From Corythucha ciliata (Eukaryota; Arthropoda; Insecta; Hemiptera; Tingidae): a stretch of 64,000 bases of DNA. Under the pieces are notes generated by a model. That model was not told the DNA's origin. It was given only the letters and a program-made list of their open reading frames with translations, and did no database searches. Of this stretch, positions 48,093 through 59,469 are shown in pieces (position 1 is the stretch's first letter; every line of letters begins with the position of its first letter). The stretch is taken from NCBI GenBank assembly GCA_038030265.1, contig CM075942.1:15768029-15832028 (forward strand), given 5' to 3'. Both the position numbers and the translations under genes were made by a program.

Positions 48093-49580
48093 TTTTTCAC
48101 TTTTCGCGCATGATTAAGCCGGTAAATTAATTAAAAACAAAAGAAGTCGATGACTAAATACAATTAAATTCGTTGTGACAGAAGTAAAAGTTTGAAATTA
48201 GGTATAATCTTACTTACTTTTGTCTGTCATAGAGTAGCCCAACTTGAGGAGAAAAAACTGGGTCAAACTTAATTTCACTATCTAAATTGTATTCGTCTTT
48301 AAAACGTGGAAATAAAGTCGAATTATTTTCAAGGGAAAGTCCATGGCATACTTTATTATCTAAGGAAGTAAATTTCTTGTAAACTTCAATGGAAAGGGAC
48401 TTGACGGACCCCCCTCCCTCTCCCCCAATACACCACGAAGCAACAGATTTGTTTGCGCGAGAAATTACATATAAAATTACCGTCTCTCTTCTTGTATTTG
48501 ATGGAGTCGATTATCGTATTTCCGTGTTTCATTTTTTTTTTTTCAGCGTAACGAACTCTTCCAAGTTAAAATAATCGCTTTGTCCAGGACATCCTCAAAA
48601 ACCGACTGTTGTATCACTGTCACTTTTTGAAAATTCGAACAATTTAAATAAAAAGGGGATGGAAGAGTGTGTGTCGAGGAAGAGAGGAGAGCGTAAAAAT
48701 CAATATTCCACTCGCGATCCGCGCGTTTCAACTTGTTCACTCTGATCTATTAGAAAAGCCGGTTAGCGTTTTTTTAAAAAACGGGTCGAGCGATAACAAA
48801 ATTTCCTCCGACTTGTCCCCCACTCCGTCTTTTTGTTTCTTTCCACTACATTGAAATTGTCCTCATAAAGTATCTTTTTTTTAAAAAAATGCGTTAGAAA
48901 GGAGAACTTGGTTTGGGAAATTGCGAGTATCACGGACTTCAATAAAATATGAAGGAGGTCATTGATCCGGAATCCCCCACCCCCCGACTAGGAAAGTTCC
49001 TTTTTATCGCTAATTGTACGTTTAAGACAACACTTCCCCATCCCTCTTAACTATTTACATGACTATCTAAAACAACGAAACTCTCGAGTACACACGTTTC
49101 ATTTTTTTTTTTTTATTTTTGAAAAAGAATGGCACAGCACTCGAAAACTACAACGTTTTTGTCTCTCTATCTCTCTCACGCCCTCCTCTCAAGAAAGACA
49201 CAGCACACCCGCGAGATGGTTAAGTTGAATGACACTCGACTAATTGCAACACCTGCTCGCCTCTGTATGTTAATGACTTCGGATTCAAGCTACGCCGCAC
49301 GGAAAGCTGGGGAATTACTGAATACCAAATATTACACTTATGAATTTCAAGCGAAACATTCTCCGGTTCAGACACGTTCACGAACCATTTTTCCCTAAAG
49401 GAGCACAAAATAAGACGACTCTTCTAATAACTCGTAGTTTCGACGTTCCATGGAGATTCGCATCCTTATAATCAGTCCAAAGGATGTAACATGATTGCAA
49501 AGGACGGCGATAGTGCCTCGCGTGCAAACAGGGTTGCAATTCCATAGCTATTTACCATGAAATTTTTTTTGAGCAGCCGA
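48093..49580. other. Upstream region of the TBC1D30-like gene
   Basis: Should contain the 5' UTR and promoter on the minus strand. A donor-like GTAAGTAAG near 48218 hints at a 5' UTR exon. No TATA box could be fixed. A T run and CT repeats lie near 49100-49190. Confidence 0.35.
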
Positions 49581-49589
49581 CTTCTCAGA

Positions 49590-50440
49590 AGTTGAACAAT
49601 AAGAAACTGATAAAGGAGTGGCCTAAAGACAATATTGCCAGAGAAACCGACACTTTCGTCCTTCAAATTGGCATTCATGCTCAAGAAACTGACGATATTA
49701 TGCCCAAGGATCTGACTATTCGAGCAGACAACTATAATTCAGGTCACAAACAGCAAATTTCTGATCTGTGTATGACAGTGGTGGCTCTAGGGACCAAAAA
49801 CAGGTGAGGTGAGACCCGAAGAAACTGACCAATTTGCCGAAGAAATTGACTGGTTCAGCAGACAAGTGTAATGAAGCCCGTAAATTCGGTTCTGTATGAC
49901 AAGCGATGTTCTGGGAAAACTGATAGGTACCTGAAAAAATGACGATTTTGCCCAAAAAACTGACAATTATACCCAAGAAACTTACGATTTCACCCAATAA
50001 ACTAACAATTTTGCATAAGATTTCTAAAACGTTTCCCAAGAAACTGACTAAGGTACTAGGGGAAAAGAACTGTAATCTAGTCCAGTCGATTCCATTAGCA
50101 ACAAATTTGGCACCGCACTGACGATTTCGTCCATAGAACTGACAACCGTCCCCCACAAGATACTGACCACACGAGCAGACAACTGTAATCTTGCCCATAA
50201 ACCGCAAATTTGGTTTTCCATCATACAGTGATAAAGTTGCAAGGAAACTGCCCGAGAAACCGACAATTTTTCATAATAATTCCACAAGTTTGACCAATAA
50301 ACTGACTATTCGAGCCAACAACTCAATTCTGGCCCACAAACCGCAAGTTTGCTTTCTGCCTGGCAGCCTATTTCATTCTCAAAAACTGAATATTTGACCA
50401 TGAAACTTTATATTTTGCCCTAAGACACTCTTTAGGACCC
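49590..50440. repeat. Minisatellite family F6
   Basis: Units of about 22-24 bp resembling AAACTGACGATTTTGCCCAA G. Lies in the head-to-head spacer between the TBC1D30-like and SPATA6-like genes. Confidence 0.75.
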
Positions 50441-50999
50441 GCGATAGGGTAATTGGGGAACTTGCACATTTGTCAAGCACTGGTGTTTCTTGAAGAGGGC
50501 TCTTCCACAATGCTATTGCTCACATTAAACATTGAAATCAACCAAGGATTTTTTTATAGCGACTTTTTAAAAATTTTGAGTGGAGGTTTGATTACGTCAA
50601 AGGTTATTCAATGAAATGGATGGTGTGGTGTAGAGGGGGGTAAAAAACATTTTCAGGGGGACAATTTTTCTTGTTATTTGTAAACAAAAAATGTTACAGT
50701 TCCCTCAGGTGCTTCGCAAGTGACCATGGACGTCATTTCCCCTCGCACCATCCATCCCTTCTTGAAGAACTTTGAAATTTATTTAAAAATCACCAAATGT
50801 ACCAATCGGACTGCAACCACCGTTGACATCCCCTTCTGTCCATGTGACAATTCACCGGTTTACTTTTCTCCCGAATCGAGCGGTCATGCAAGTTCACCAT
50901 TCTGGTTTCTTGGTAGAAAATCTGACGACTTTGTGATGGAAAATGGTAATATTCATCCTAGAAACTGCAGATAATTCATACAAACTTGTTTAGGAGAAA

Positions 51000-51870
51000 A
51001 ATTGTGTTGCCAAGATTCTGTGATTAGAGCATTTTAACGGTTAGTAGAGCATTTTTGAGGTTACAGCAATTTGGAGGTTAGAGAATTTTTGTGGTTCGAG
51101 AATTTTGGCGGTTAGAACATTTTTGTCGTTAGAGTAGTCTCAAGGTTCGAGCATTTTTGTGGTTAGAGCATTTTGTACGTTATAGCATTTTGGTGGGTCG
51201 TGTATTTTAGTGATTGGAGCAATTTTGTGGTTAGAGCAGTTTTACGGTTAGTCGTTTTGTGGTTAGAGCATTTTTGTGGTTCACACCTCTTTGTGGTAGT
51301 GCATTTTTGTGGTTATGTAGATACAGCGTTTTTGTACTTGGAGTACTTCGGAGTACAGCGTTTTTTTGGTTAATGCAGTTTTGGGGTTAGAGCATTTTTG
51401 TGGTTGGAGCATTTTTGGGGTTGAACCATTTTAGTGGTTGGAGCATTTTATTCGTTAGAACACGTTTGTGGTTGGAGCACTTTTGTGTTAGAGCAGTTTT
51501 GTCGTTATAGCATTTTCGTGGTCATGTAGAACGTTTTGGTGGTTATGTAGAGTATTTGGTTAGAGAACTTCTGTGGTTAGAGCAGTTCTGTGATTGGAGT
51601 AATTTGGTGGTTAAGGCATTTTTTGGTTAGAGTATATTTGTGGTCTGAGCATTTTGTGATTTGAGCAATTTTGTGGTTATAGCATCTTTGTGGTCAGAGT
51701 ATTCTGTGGTTAGAACGGTTTGTGGTTAGAATAATTTCGAGATTATAGCATTTTTGTGGTTATATAATTGTTGTGGTTAGATCATTCTTGTGGTCGGTAC
51801 ATTTATTTATTTTCCCAGAATTTGTATAGTTAGAGCAACATTTTGGTAAGATAATTTTTGTGGATAGTGC
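51000..51870. repeat. Minisatellite family F7, 17-18 bp units
   Basis: Units TTTGTGGTTAGAGCATT, one orientation, about 0.9 kb. The shortest and cleanest unit in the window. Same spacer as F6. Confidence 0.85.
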
Positions 51871-52979
51871 AATTTTTTGAACCAAATTCCCTGTTGAAAA
51901 TTTTGAATAGGAAATCTGGAAAGCCCCAAAAACGACATTTTCGGCCAATGAAAACTTGGGAAAATCGTTCATTTTACTCTAGAACTTTTCTCCAATTCAC
52001 AAAATATAGACATTCACTCCCCCCCTCGCCCGAAACTCGTTGTTATTCAACCGTGATTCAATTTTACAGACTAAAAACGAACTGAACATTTAATGATTTA
52101 CCTCCGCCCATGCCATGCTTTGCTCGTTTGGTTAAAAATAGCAGTTCGGGCTCCAGAAATTCTCTACTTAAAAAAAAAAAAAAAAAAAAAAAATTGTCAG
52201 CCTAAATAAACTGTTCGATTTATTCTGTTCGGTTCGATATTTAATTGTAGAGCTCGTGAAACTTGAAAATGTGTTGGTGGTGCCGTAACTCGACACCTCA
52301 AACTGAGTGCCATGGACTCAAAATTTGTGCATCGTGAGTCATATGGTATCGTAGCTGAGTTGTTAAGCCATTGAAACCAAGCATTATCGTCCTAATGAGC
52401 GACTATATCAGTCAATTGCCACCATAAGCAAGGCTGTTTTAGTCCATGAACCCGAATATTTCCTAACTGAATATGGAAAGTCGTTTGAGTACGGCGTCAT
52501 ATTTTGACGGAAATGACCGGCTCCCCCTCTTTTTAAAAACTATGCCAATTCCAATCATGAGCAAAGACTAACAATTTGTACTCACTCGAATTCAACCAAA
52601 CGCACAGGAATGCTTCCACCTTCCAATTTTTCCCCAAACAGTTCTTTTCTCAGTCCAACATTTCACGTCATTAGTGTCTGTTTGTAAGAACTTGAAACTG
52701 AATTCACGTCGAATTCCCGCGTTCGAACCCATTTTTTGACGGCCCCAGAGTGAAATGGCGTAACCATAGCAATAAACTATTGTTTTCGGTATCAACAAAT
52801 AAGCGCCACAACCGTAGTGACACCCTCTTTTTTTCGGTTCAATTCAAGCCGGGGGTTGAAGTAGAATTGATTGACGCAAAAGGTTTTCACCCTCACAAAA
52901 AAACCTTTTTTTTAATCCACAATTTTAACGGTCAGTAGGAATGACGAGGAAATCGACAAGAAAATGAGAGGCTACAAAA

Positions 52980-53027
52980 ATGACGTCAAAAGTGTTCGAC
53001 GTTTCGATTCTGTTGGATTTACACAAG
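52980..53027 (+). CDS. SPATA6: SPATA6-like exon 1
   Basis: Sixteen codons, MTSKVFDVSILLDLHK, ending at GTATAT in phase 0. An earlier overlapping ATG (52963) is in another frame and does not give family-like residues. Confidence 0.75.
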
Positions 53028-54960
53028 GTATATTTTAGAACGTGTACGAAGTGGTGACGGCATTGAAAAGTGTTTTTGCCCTTTTATTTATAGGTGAATT
53101 GTCCGGGAGTGTGGCTATGCCCTAAAGGGAAAGTGTCAATAAAAGTGTGCCTTTTCGGTGTATCAGATTTCACCAAACAGGTGGCCCCGAATTTTCCTTT
53201 GATTTTCAACGAGAGATTCCATTTTCAAAGGGTAAGCCCTTTTGTGTTATGGGAAAGGAAAATATTTACTCGGGTTCTTTTTCTGTTCAAAAACCAGAAG
53301 TTTCGCAACGCAAATACATTGCCGGAGCTTTATAAAGAACTCGGAGCTTCCCTGTTGACAATGCAGCTCTATCAATTTCCTACAGGTACATTTACGCTTT
53401 TAATCCGGTAGTAGAGAGGGGGAGGGTGCGAATAAAACGTTCCTCTTTGCAGAAACGGTTCAAAGCGTGAAACTCGCTGTTTTTAACTCACCCCTGGCGC
53501 ACGTTCTGAGTCCAACTAACGTCATACACATGACGCGTGATAAACAGAGTGAAGTGGACCTTCTATTTTACCCCTGCAAAGTTTTCCCTGTAAGCATCAC
53601 CCCCCTCCCCATCTTAACCACTTACTAAGTGAATAGTCTTCCAATCGAAATTAATCTGACGCTAGCAGCTTTAATTTTTATGTACGAAACAAAGGGAATA
53701 ATAGCCCCCAAGGCGGAGGTCGTCGCTAAATTGGCAGTTGCGGAAATCTTCGAGCCGCCTAAGATGAAAATGAACATGACTGTTAGTAGTTTGGTACGTA
53801 TTACAAAGGCAACGACTCAACGCCCCCCACCCACCCACGTATACGAAAAACGATTAATTTAAATTTTGTCTTCAGCCTACAGAAAAAAGGTTCGCGGACG
53901 ATAAAAAAATCTTGAGACAGCAACCGGTGTGTCATACGAAAAATTATTTTGGATGCAAGTAAGATAGAAGGAGGTGAACTCGAGCGGTCTCGGAAATTCC
54001 TTCCGAGGTTTATTTTAGATAATTGTTTACATTTAGGTGTTTCAAGGAGTGGTACAGTTCAGAATGTCAAGATATGGCTCATCGGTCAAAGGGTTATGAC
54101 CAGCATTTGCGACCTCGAAGCGCTAGGAGGCCAGGCCGGCCTCTAAGGAAGAAGAAAAGACGATTTAAAAGCTGGTAAATCTCAATTTTGTAACTAAAGG
54201 AGTGTGTGGGAGGAGGGGGATAATAAATAGCACCCCCTTTCCTCTCATGAAAAAGTCCTAAAACTGTTAATCCGCTTCAGGAGTTAAGAAGCTTTTCAAT
54301 TTCTTCTGTCCTACAGCTCGACTGCCTACTGCGATGGGTCATCATCATCATCATCATCGGAATCAGAAGAAGATGCAGACCGCAGAGGCAATAAATGTAT
54401 TTCAAATGTCATAGGAGCGGACTGTCGATGCCTCTGTGCCAGGGAGGCGAGAAATAACGCGAGGAGACCACCATCACCGCCTCATTCATCCGAATACTCG
54501 TCGTCCGACTACACCGACGTCAACCAGCCGGTTGAAAAGAAAGACGTCAACGAGCCCCTAAAGGCAACAGCAGGCTGTCAGTGCTTCAGGTAAATACGGA
54601 AAACGTGTCAAAATCACGGCCGGTGAAAGTTATAACGATATTTTACCCGCGAATTTATTCGGAAACAGGAAAACTTGGAGGGACCACTTCGAACAGGAAA
54701 TGCACCGAAAAAAGAACGGGACGACCAAGGGAGTAAAACCAACGGCTGATGACGTTTACCGTCACGAACAACACGGACCGGACAACGTTACAACGCACGA
54801 GGTCAAGTTTGAACAACAAGGCAATCAATCCTCGCCCGTTGAGACCCCCCTCCATGATGAAACTCGTCCCCCCGACAGTTTCGTTCTGGAAAAGTCGACA
54901 GAAGGAAGAAAGTGGGGCGTTAAAGCTTTTAATTTTCCTCAATCAACATCTGTACGGTAA
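52980..54960 (+). CDS. SPATA6: SPATA6-like protein, complete nine-exon gene
   Basis: Homologue of spermatogenesis-associated protein 6, which in mouse is needed to build the sperm connecting piece. Exons: 52980-53027, 53094-53231, 53298-53385, 53453-53589, 53695-53793, 53876-53958, 54037-54174, 54317-54589, 54669-54960. The total is 1296 nt, giving 431 residues. Residues 1-62 carry the family N-terminal domain: VNCPGVWLCPKGKVSIKVCL and PNFPLIFNERF, against human VTCPGVFLPDKEDVYLSVCL and PLFPLVFNARM. GIIAPKAEV and PVCHTKNY match the conserved GIAPKLEF and KCHTQDK. The C-terminal half is Ser/Arg-rich with cysteines and unlike mammals. Introns are 66-142 bp. The start ATG was chosen because MTSKVFDVSILLDLHK aligns with the family start. 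The gene lies head-to-head with the TBC1D30-like gene. Confidence 0.85.
53094..53231 (+). CDS. SPATA6: SPATA6-like exon 2, family signature
   Basis: Forty-six codons from VNCPGVWL to FHFQR, phase 0 at both ends, acceptor ATAG and donor GTAAGC. This is the strongest family match in the gene. Confidence 0.9.
53298..53385 (+). CDS. SPATA6: SPATA6-like exon 3
   Basis: Encodes KFRNANTLPELYKELGASLL and TMQLYQFPT. Its position matches the human segment that ends in AVFELIQL. Acceptor CCAG, donor GTACAT, phase 1. Confidence 0.8.
53453..53589 (+). CDS. SPATA6: SPATA6-like exon 4
   Basis: Encodes ETVQSVKLAVFNSPLAHVLS and ends DLLFYPCKVFP, probably equivalent to human GETLSTY ... RDFMFPGP. Acceptor TTGCAG, donor GTAAGC. 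Confidence 0.8.
53695..53793 (+). CDS. SPATA6: SPATA6-like exon 5
   Basis: Encodes GIIAPKAEVVAKLAVAEIFE and PPKMKMNMTVSSL, matching the conserved GIAPKLEFSTTSVI. The ACAAAG acceptor was chosen because it is the only nearby AG in phase with exon 4. The open frame extends further upstream, so the 5' boundary is the least certain one in this gene. Confidence 0.65.
53876..53958 (+). CDS. SPATA6: SPATA6-like exon 6
   Basis: Encodes PTEKRFADDKKILRQQPVCH and TKNYFGC; VCHTK matches human KCHTQ. Acceptor TTCAG, donor GTAAGA, phase 2. Confidence 0.8.
54037..54174 (+). CDS. SPATA6: SPATA6-like exon 7
   Basis: Encodes CFKEWYSSECQDMAHRSKGY followed by a very basic run LRPRSARRPGRPLRKKKRRF. The basic run could act as a nuclear or polyanion-binding segment (inference). 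Confidence 0.75.
54317..54589 (+). CDS. SPATA6: SPATA6-like exon 8
   Basis: Begins with a serine run encoded by a TCA repeat. Cysteine-rich pieces DCRCLCAREAR and AGCQCFR flank a Ser/Tyr/Asp stretch. Acceptor CTACAG, donor GTAAAT; phases agree with exons 7 and 9. Confidence 0.75.
54669..54960 (+). CDS. SPATA6: SPATA6-like exon 9 (terminal)
   Basis: Starts RKTWRDHFEQEMHRKKNGTT and ends STEGRKWGVKAFNFPQSTSVR before TAA 54958-54960. No clear AATAAA follows closely, so the 3' UTR end was not placed. A second open frame over the same DNA is a shadow. Confidence 0.75.
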
Positions 54961-55299
54961 TATCTACTCAGAAAATATAACAAAATTAAACAAAATGACG
55001 CGTGTCGTATGGATGGACGATATAGAATGGCTGCGTCCAATTGAATGGTTTGGTAATTTAACGTCAGTTTACCGTAATAATGGCGTTTATGAGCGTATTA
55101 AAATTCGTGGCATGACCTGACAACACCAAATCTTGATGATTAAATCCTGATAAAATCTTGATAAAGCCGCAAAATATATAGTATTTATTGCGGAGCAAAA
55201 TATCCGCAATTTCTAATCTTTATTTTCGCGAAATCGCAAATTTCATGCCTTTTATTTTTAGTAGCCGTGGAAGAGGACATCAAGAAATAAGAAATGTAC

Positions 55300-55620
55300 G
55301 GAAGCGTTCACACTCGTACGATACCTACGTTTTTTTTTTGTTTTTTTTTCGAGATGGAGTGAAATTTTTGTCGTGCCCATGTCTACGAAGGAATCGTACG
55401 AGCGTCCGTAGGAAAATAGAGGAGAACATCAACGCTACCACAAATCAATGGAGCCGATCACACTACACTTTTTTTGTCGTACGAGTGTCCGTTAAAAACT
55501 GGATAAGGCAGGCGTAGAAGGGTGAGTTGTGATAGGGAAGAAGTAAGGGGGAGTTCGCTGTTGCAAGGAAGACAGGAGAAGAAAAAGTGTCTTGGAGGGG
55601 AAAGTCGTACGACAAACGTG
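55300..55620. repeat. Cluster of four TCGTACGA palindromes
   Basis: Exact TCGTACGA at 55314, 55394, 55477 and 55605. Two are followed by GCGTCCGT or GTGTCCGT. No ORF supported. Possibly protein-binding sites or a degraded transposon. Confidence 0.5.
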
Positions 55621-55984
55621 TTTGTGAACGTCTAGGACTGATAAACATATGAAGGCACGATTTCTATACGATTTTTTTGCGGGACGATCGCACGACAATG
55701 CTTTGGGCAGACTAGCCTTAAGGGCTAGTTACCGCTTGCGTTAGGTTTTAACGCTAGCTCATGGTTGACCCCTTGGTCTCTCGGTATTTGAGCCGAGTAC
55801 GGAGCTGATGAACCGCCCTTGTCGGAATTGGAAGGTGCAACTGCTCTACCCCCCCCCCCACTAACGGCTATCAACCGCAGACCCGACAAAACCGATTCAG
55901 GAAAGATCTGGCTCACCAGGACAGTTACGAGCCCGGAGCGTGGAACGGTGGACTGAGGATGTTCCGGCTCTGCACTCTTAATTT

Positions 55985-57330
55985 GGTGACTCGGATTGAG
56001 GAAAAACGCTAATTTGTGGATGAAGTGTAAGAAGAAATCACTAATTCAAGGGTCAAGGCAAATTGATAAAAACGCTAATTCGCTGTTAAAATTGAGAAAA
56101 TACCAAATCGCGGCTTCTAAAGACAACTTTATGGATAGGAAAAGCGCCAATTCACGGCACGAATTGAAAAACAAAAAGCTAATTCACAGGTAAAATTGAG
56201 ACGAATATTCTCAGCTAAAATTGAAAAAAAAAAATAAATTCGACGCTAAAATTGAGAGAAACTGCTAATTGGCGGGTAAAATAAATAAAAATGTTAAATC
56301 ATAGCATAATCGAGAAAAATCGATAATTAGCAGATAAATTAACAAAGATCACTAAATTGCGGAGAAAGTGTAGAAAAACACGAATAAACTGATAAAGTTG
56401 AAAAAATCACAAATTTACGGCTAAAATTTAGAAAAAGCGCTAATAAATGGCACAAATTGCAAATTCACGAATGAAAAATAGAGACAAATCACCAATTTGT
56501 GGCTAAAATTTATTTTAAAAAATATTAATTCTCGGCTAAAATTTTCACAAACGTTTACAACTAAAATTGGGGGAAAATGTTAATCAGAGGCTAAAACAGA
56601 GACATGCGCTTATTCATAGCTACAATTCAGAAAAATCGCTAATTCGCGGATAGAATGAGAAAAATGATTTTTAAAAACCTCTAGAATTGAAGGGCTAGAA
56701 TTTAGAAAAACGTTAACTCACAGCTAAAACCGAGAATAGAGTTAATAGACCGCTAAAACAGAGATAAGCGTTAATTCACGGCTAAAATTGAGAAAAATCA
56801 GCGACTAATCACTGCAACCACGAAATAACCACAATTCGTGGTTCCTTGAAGCCACTTCATGACACCAATTTTACTACTCGCAGCTAATGTTGAGAATATG
56901 GGCTCATTTCGCCTCCAAACTTTGGAAATACACATAAAAATTCTCAAGGCAACCAGTACGGCTGTATCTGATGGCATCAACTACGCTGCTAAAATAGAGA
57001 TAATGAGAAAATAGGAGGGTGACATTGAGTATATGAAGGCGCGCAAATGTGGTGTAGTCTTGGGGCAAGAGCGTGGCAAAAAGTTTGAAAAAAGAGCAAA
57101 TATTCACTGCTAAAATAGTGGAAAAGCGTCAATTCGCGGCTGAGGTTGACAAAAAGCACTCATTCGCGGCTAAAATGAAGAAAAAAAATCACAGATAAAT
57201 CTGAGCAGAAAAGCTGCTGTTTCCCCGGGGATAAAATTGATTAAAAGATTCGCGACTGAAACTAGGAAATAATTCCCGGTCAAAATCGAACGTTAATTAA
57301 CAGATCTTTTTGGGAAAACGCTAATTCGGC
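55985..57330. repeat. Minisatellite family F1, minus orientation, outside the TBC1D30-like gene
   Basis: Same unit as the intron 5 fields, here in the spacer between the convergent SPATA6-like and eIF4G-like genes. So F1 is not gene-specific. Confidence 0.8.
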
Positions 57331-57849
57331 GACCAAGTAGATTTATTGGTTTTATGCGGTTGAAAATGACTGCAGTCAGCCAAAACCGGTACCAATAAAT
57401 TATTTTGCACTGTGATGAGGAATTCCATAAAAAAAACGTCAAAATCTCCCTTCTCATTTATTATTATAGCGTCAAAGGCTGGTTTGGCCGTGGGAGGTGG
57501 ACATTTTCAACAAGCTGCACCACTGATTCTACACGATATAAGCCAGGTGCTCCAAGACTCACCACCCCTTGTTCTTTGGTATGCTTGGGATATTGTTGTG
57601 TGTTCTGTGTCGTCAAAAGTGTGGAACTTGACCCTCAACGCCAATGCCACGAGGATAGCCGGATCTCCTCCCCCCCTCCCCTGTTTACGCTCTTCCATGA
57701 AGGGAAAAAGTGATGGTTAACAATCCCATTTTTGGTCAGTGATGAATTTTTGGTAAAATCCTTCTACACTAGGAGGCTTATATTATTAATAGTTATGTTA
57801 TAAACAAACTAACAGCATTATGACTCCCAAGAAACAAGCTGATTCTCAA

Positions 57850-58040
57850 ATTGCCGGCAGTGCTGTTAGGCATTGTGCACATTGCCTGCTCAGCGTTAGG
57901 TAATGTGCACAATGCCTGGGCAAAGTGGGAAATAATTCTTCTTTCACCCCATATTCCCACATTGCCACATTTCACCAGGCATTATGGCTAACAATGCCTA
58001 GGCATTTCCCACAATGCCTGGATTTCCCACTTTGCCGGTA
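57850..58040. repeat. Short element with clustered GGCATTGTG palindromes
   Basis: Several overlapping palindromic words such as GGCATTGTGCACATTGCC, AATGTGCACAATGCC and CCCACAATGCC. They lie between outer inverted ATTGCCGG / CTTTGCCGG ends. No ORF. Probably a small foldback element. Confidence 0.5.
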
Positions 58041-58117
58041 ACAGATAAGTATCCCCACAGCCACAGCTCGATATACCCTAAAGTAGCACACTATACGGTG
58101 AATGAGAGAGTGCCAGT

Positions 58118-59330
58118 CAATTTTTTTTTTTTTTTTTTTTACCTCCACTATCCAAGAGCAGGGGCATAGCACACGCCCCAGGCACGGAATCCTAAGTGGA
58201 TTATTGTGCCGCTCTTGAATCGGTTGATCTAGTCTAGAGTCCCTCTCACCGTATGAGGTTGAGGAGGTCCTCGCAGCTAGTGTCTCGCTGGCCGGAACAT
58301 ATCAGGCGTTTGAAGCCCGAAAATGCTGATCCTGCGAAGATAGCTCTCTCCTCTTAATAAGGTTAGAGGCTTAGAGGTCGTCGCTTCTTAGAAGGGATAA
58401 GAGTTAATCGCTAACTGGACCCTTGAGCACGAGAGTGACAAAGGATGACGAGCTAGCGCGCGCCGAGTGCGTTGCACTCGAAGAGATTAAGCCCCTGCAC
58501 CGGGGTGTGTTCTTTAGAACGGCCCGCTGAGCGTATGTTTTTTAAAAACTACCCTCGGCGGGTATGCTCCTTAGAAATGCCCTTCACAGGTAGGTGCGTC
58601 CCTGGTCCCATCAATGTCGTGTTTTACCACGGTGGACGGTATCTATGGACGGAGCAGCCGATGACTGCGGCGTTCACAGAAGGTTCTCTGAGCCCCCTCC
58701 GAATTCTTCATATAAACTTCTGGGTGAGCCCTTCAAGGTCCAGCCAGAAGCCAGGGTAATATAAGTCCACCGCCGGCAGAGCCCTGCATGCCGTAAGAGC
58801 CGAGGCGTGCGGTAAGCCTATTACACCAGGGGATCGGCCGGTGCCCTGGGAGTCCGTTTCAAGCACACTTTGCCCCTTGTGCCATGCAGACCTTAGGTAC
58901 GGACCAAACACCTAGTCTTTTGGGAGAGGGAGGAATAACTGGAGGAGGTAGGAGACGCCACCCCCTTCTGTCCCGGACTCAGGACAGCCCCTAACTCGTT
59001 GTTTGTCCACAGGGTCGTATTCGGCCCCCATGTCTAATGGGTGTGTCCGATAACGGACTCCCCACCGCACACGGTGCGCCTTATTCCGACCCAACCCATC
59101 ATCGCATCGTATCAGGGAAGGGGCCGGCCCGATGGTGGGGTCCCCCATCCGCAACCCGGGGGACGCGCCCGATAGAGGAAACGAACCCCGTGAAAGGTTT
59201 GTAGCCATTCACACGGATCAAGTCCGTCACGGAGGTCAGTCACTAGTCGACGATATCCTGGAAATCTTGTTTTATTTTTAAAAAAATTTTTTTGTTTTGG
59301 CTTTGAACAGGCCTTCAAAGTACGCCCTGC
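58118..59330 (-). mobile_element. 3' end of a non-LTR retrotransposon with poly(A) tail
   Basis: A GC-richer block, unlike its AT-rich surroundings, ends on the minus strand in an A run of about 22 nt (T run at 58119-58140 on plus). It contains long but stop-interrupted frames of the kind seen in LINE 3' UTRs and no RT motifs. This fits a 5'-truncated LINE inserted in minus orientation. The clade is not assigned and no target-site duplication was confirmed. Confidence 0.5.
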
Positions 59331-59469
59331 GGACTCATGGCTAACTAAATGTAGAAGAAGGGGTTTTGCCTTCTTTTTGAGTTCTTTGCGAACGCATCAA
59401 AATTACTGCAGTGTAATTTGCACAATGTAAAAATCACTAAAATTTAAATTTGCATTTATCTGTTGAACT

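Noticed and set aside
49129..49398. 89-codon plus ORF after a T run
   Set aside because: No family match and no splice context; CT-rich low-complexity start.
57405..57720. Two overlapping 102-codon plus ORFs
   Set aside because: Frames of equal length on the same DNA, no domain recognised; coding status cannot be supported.
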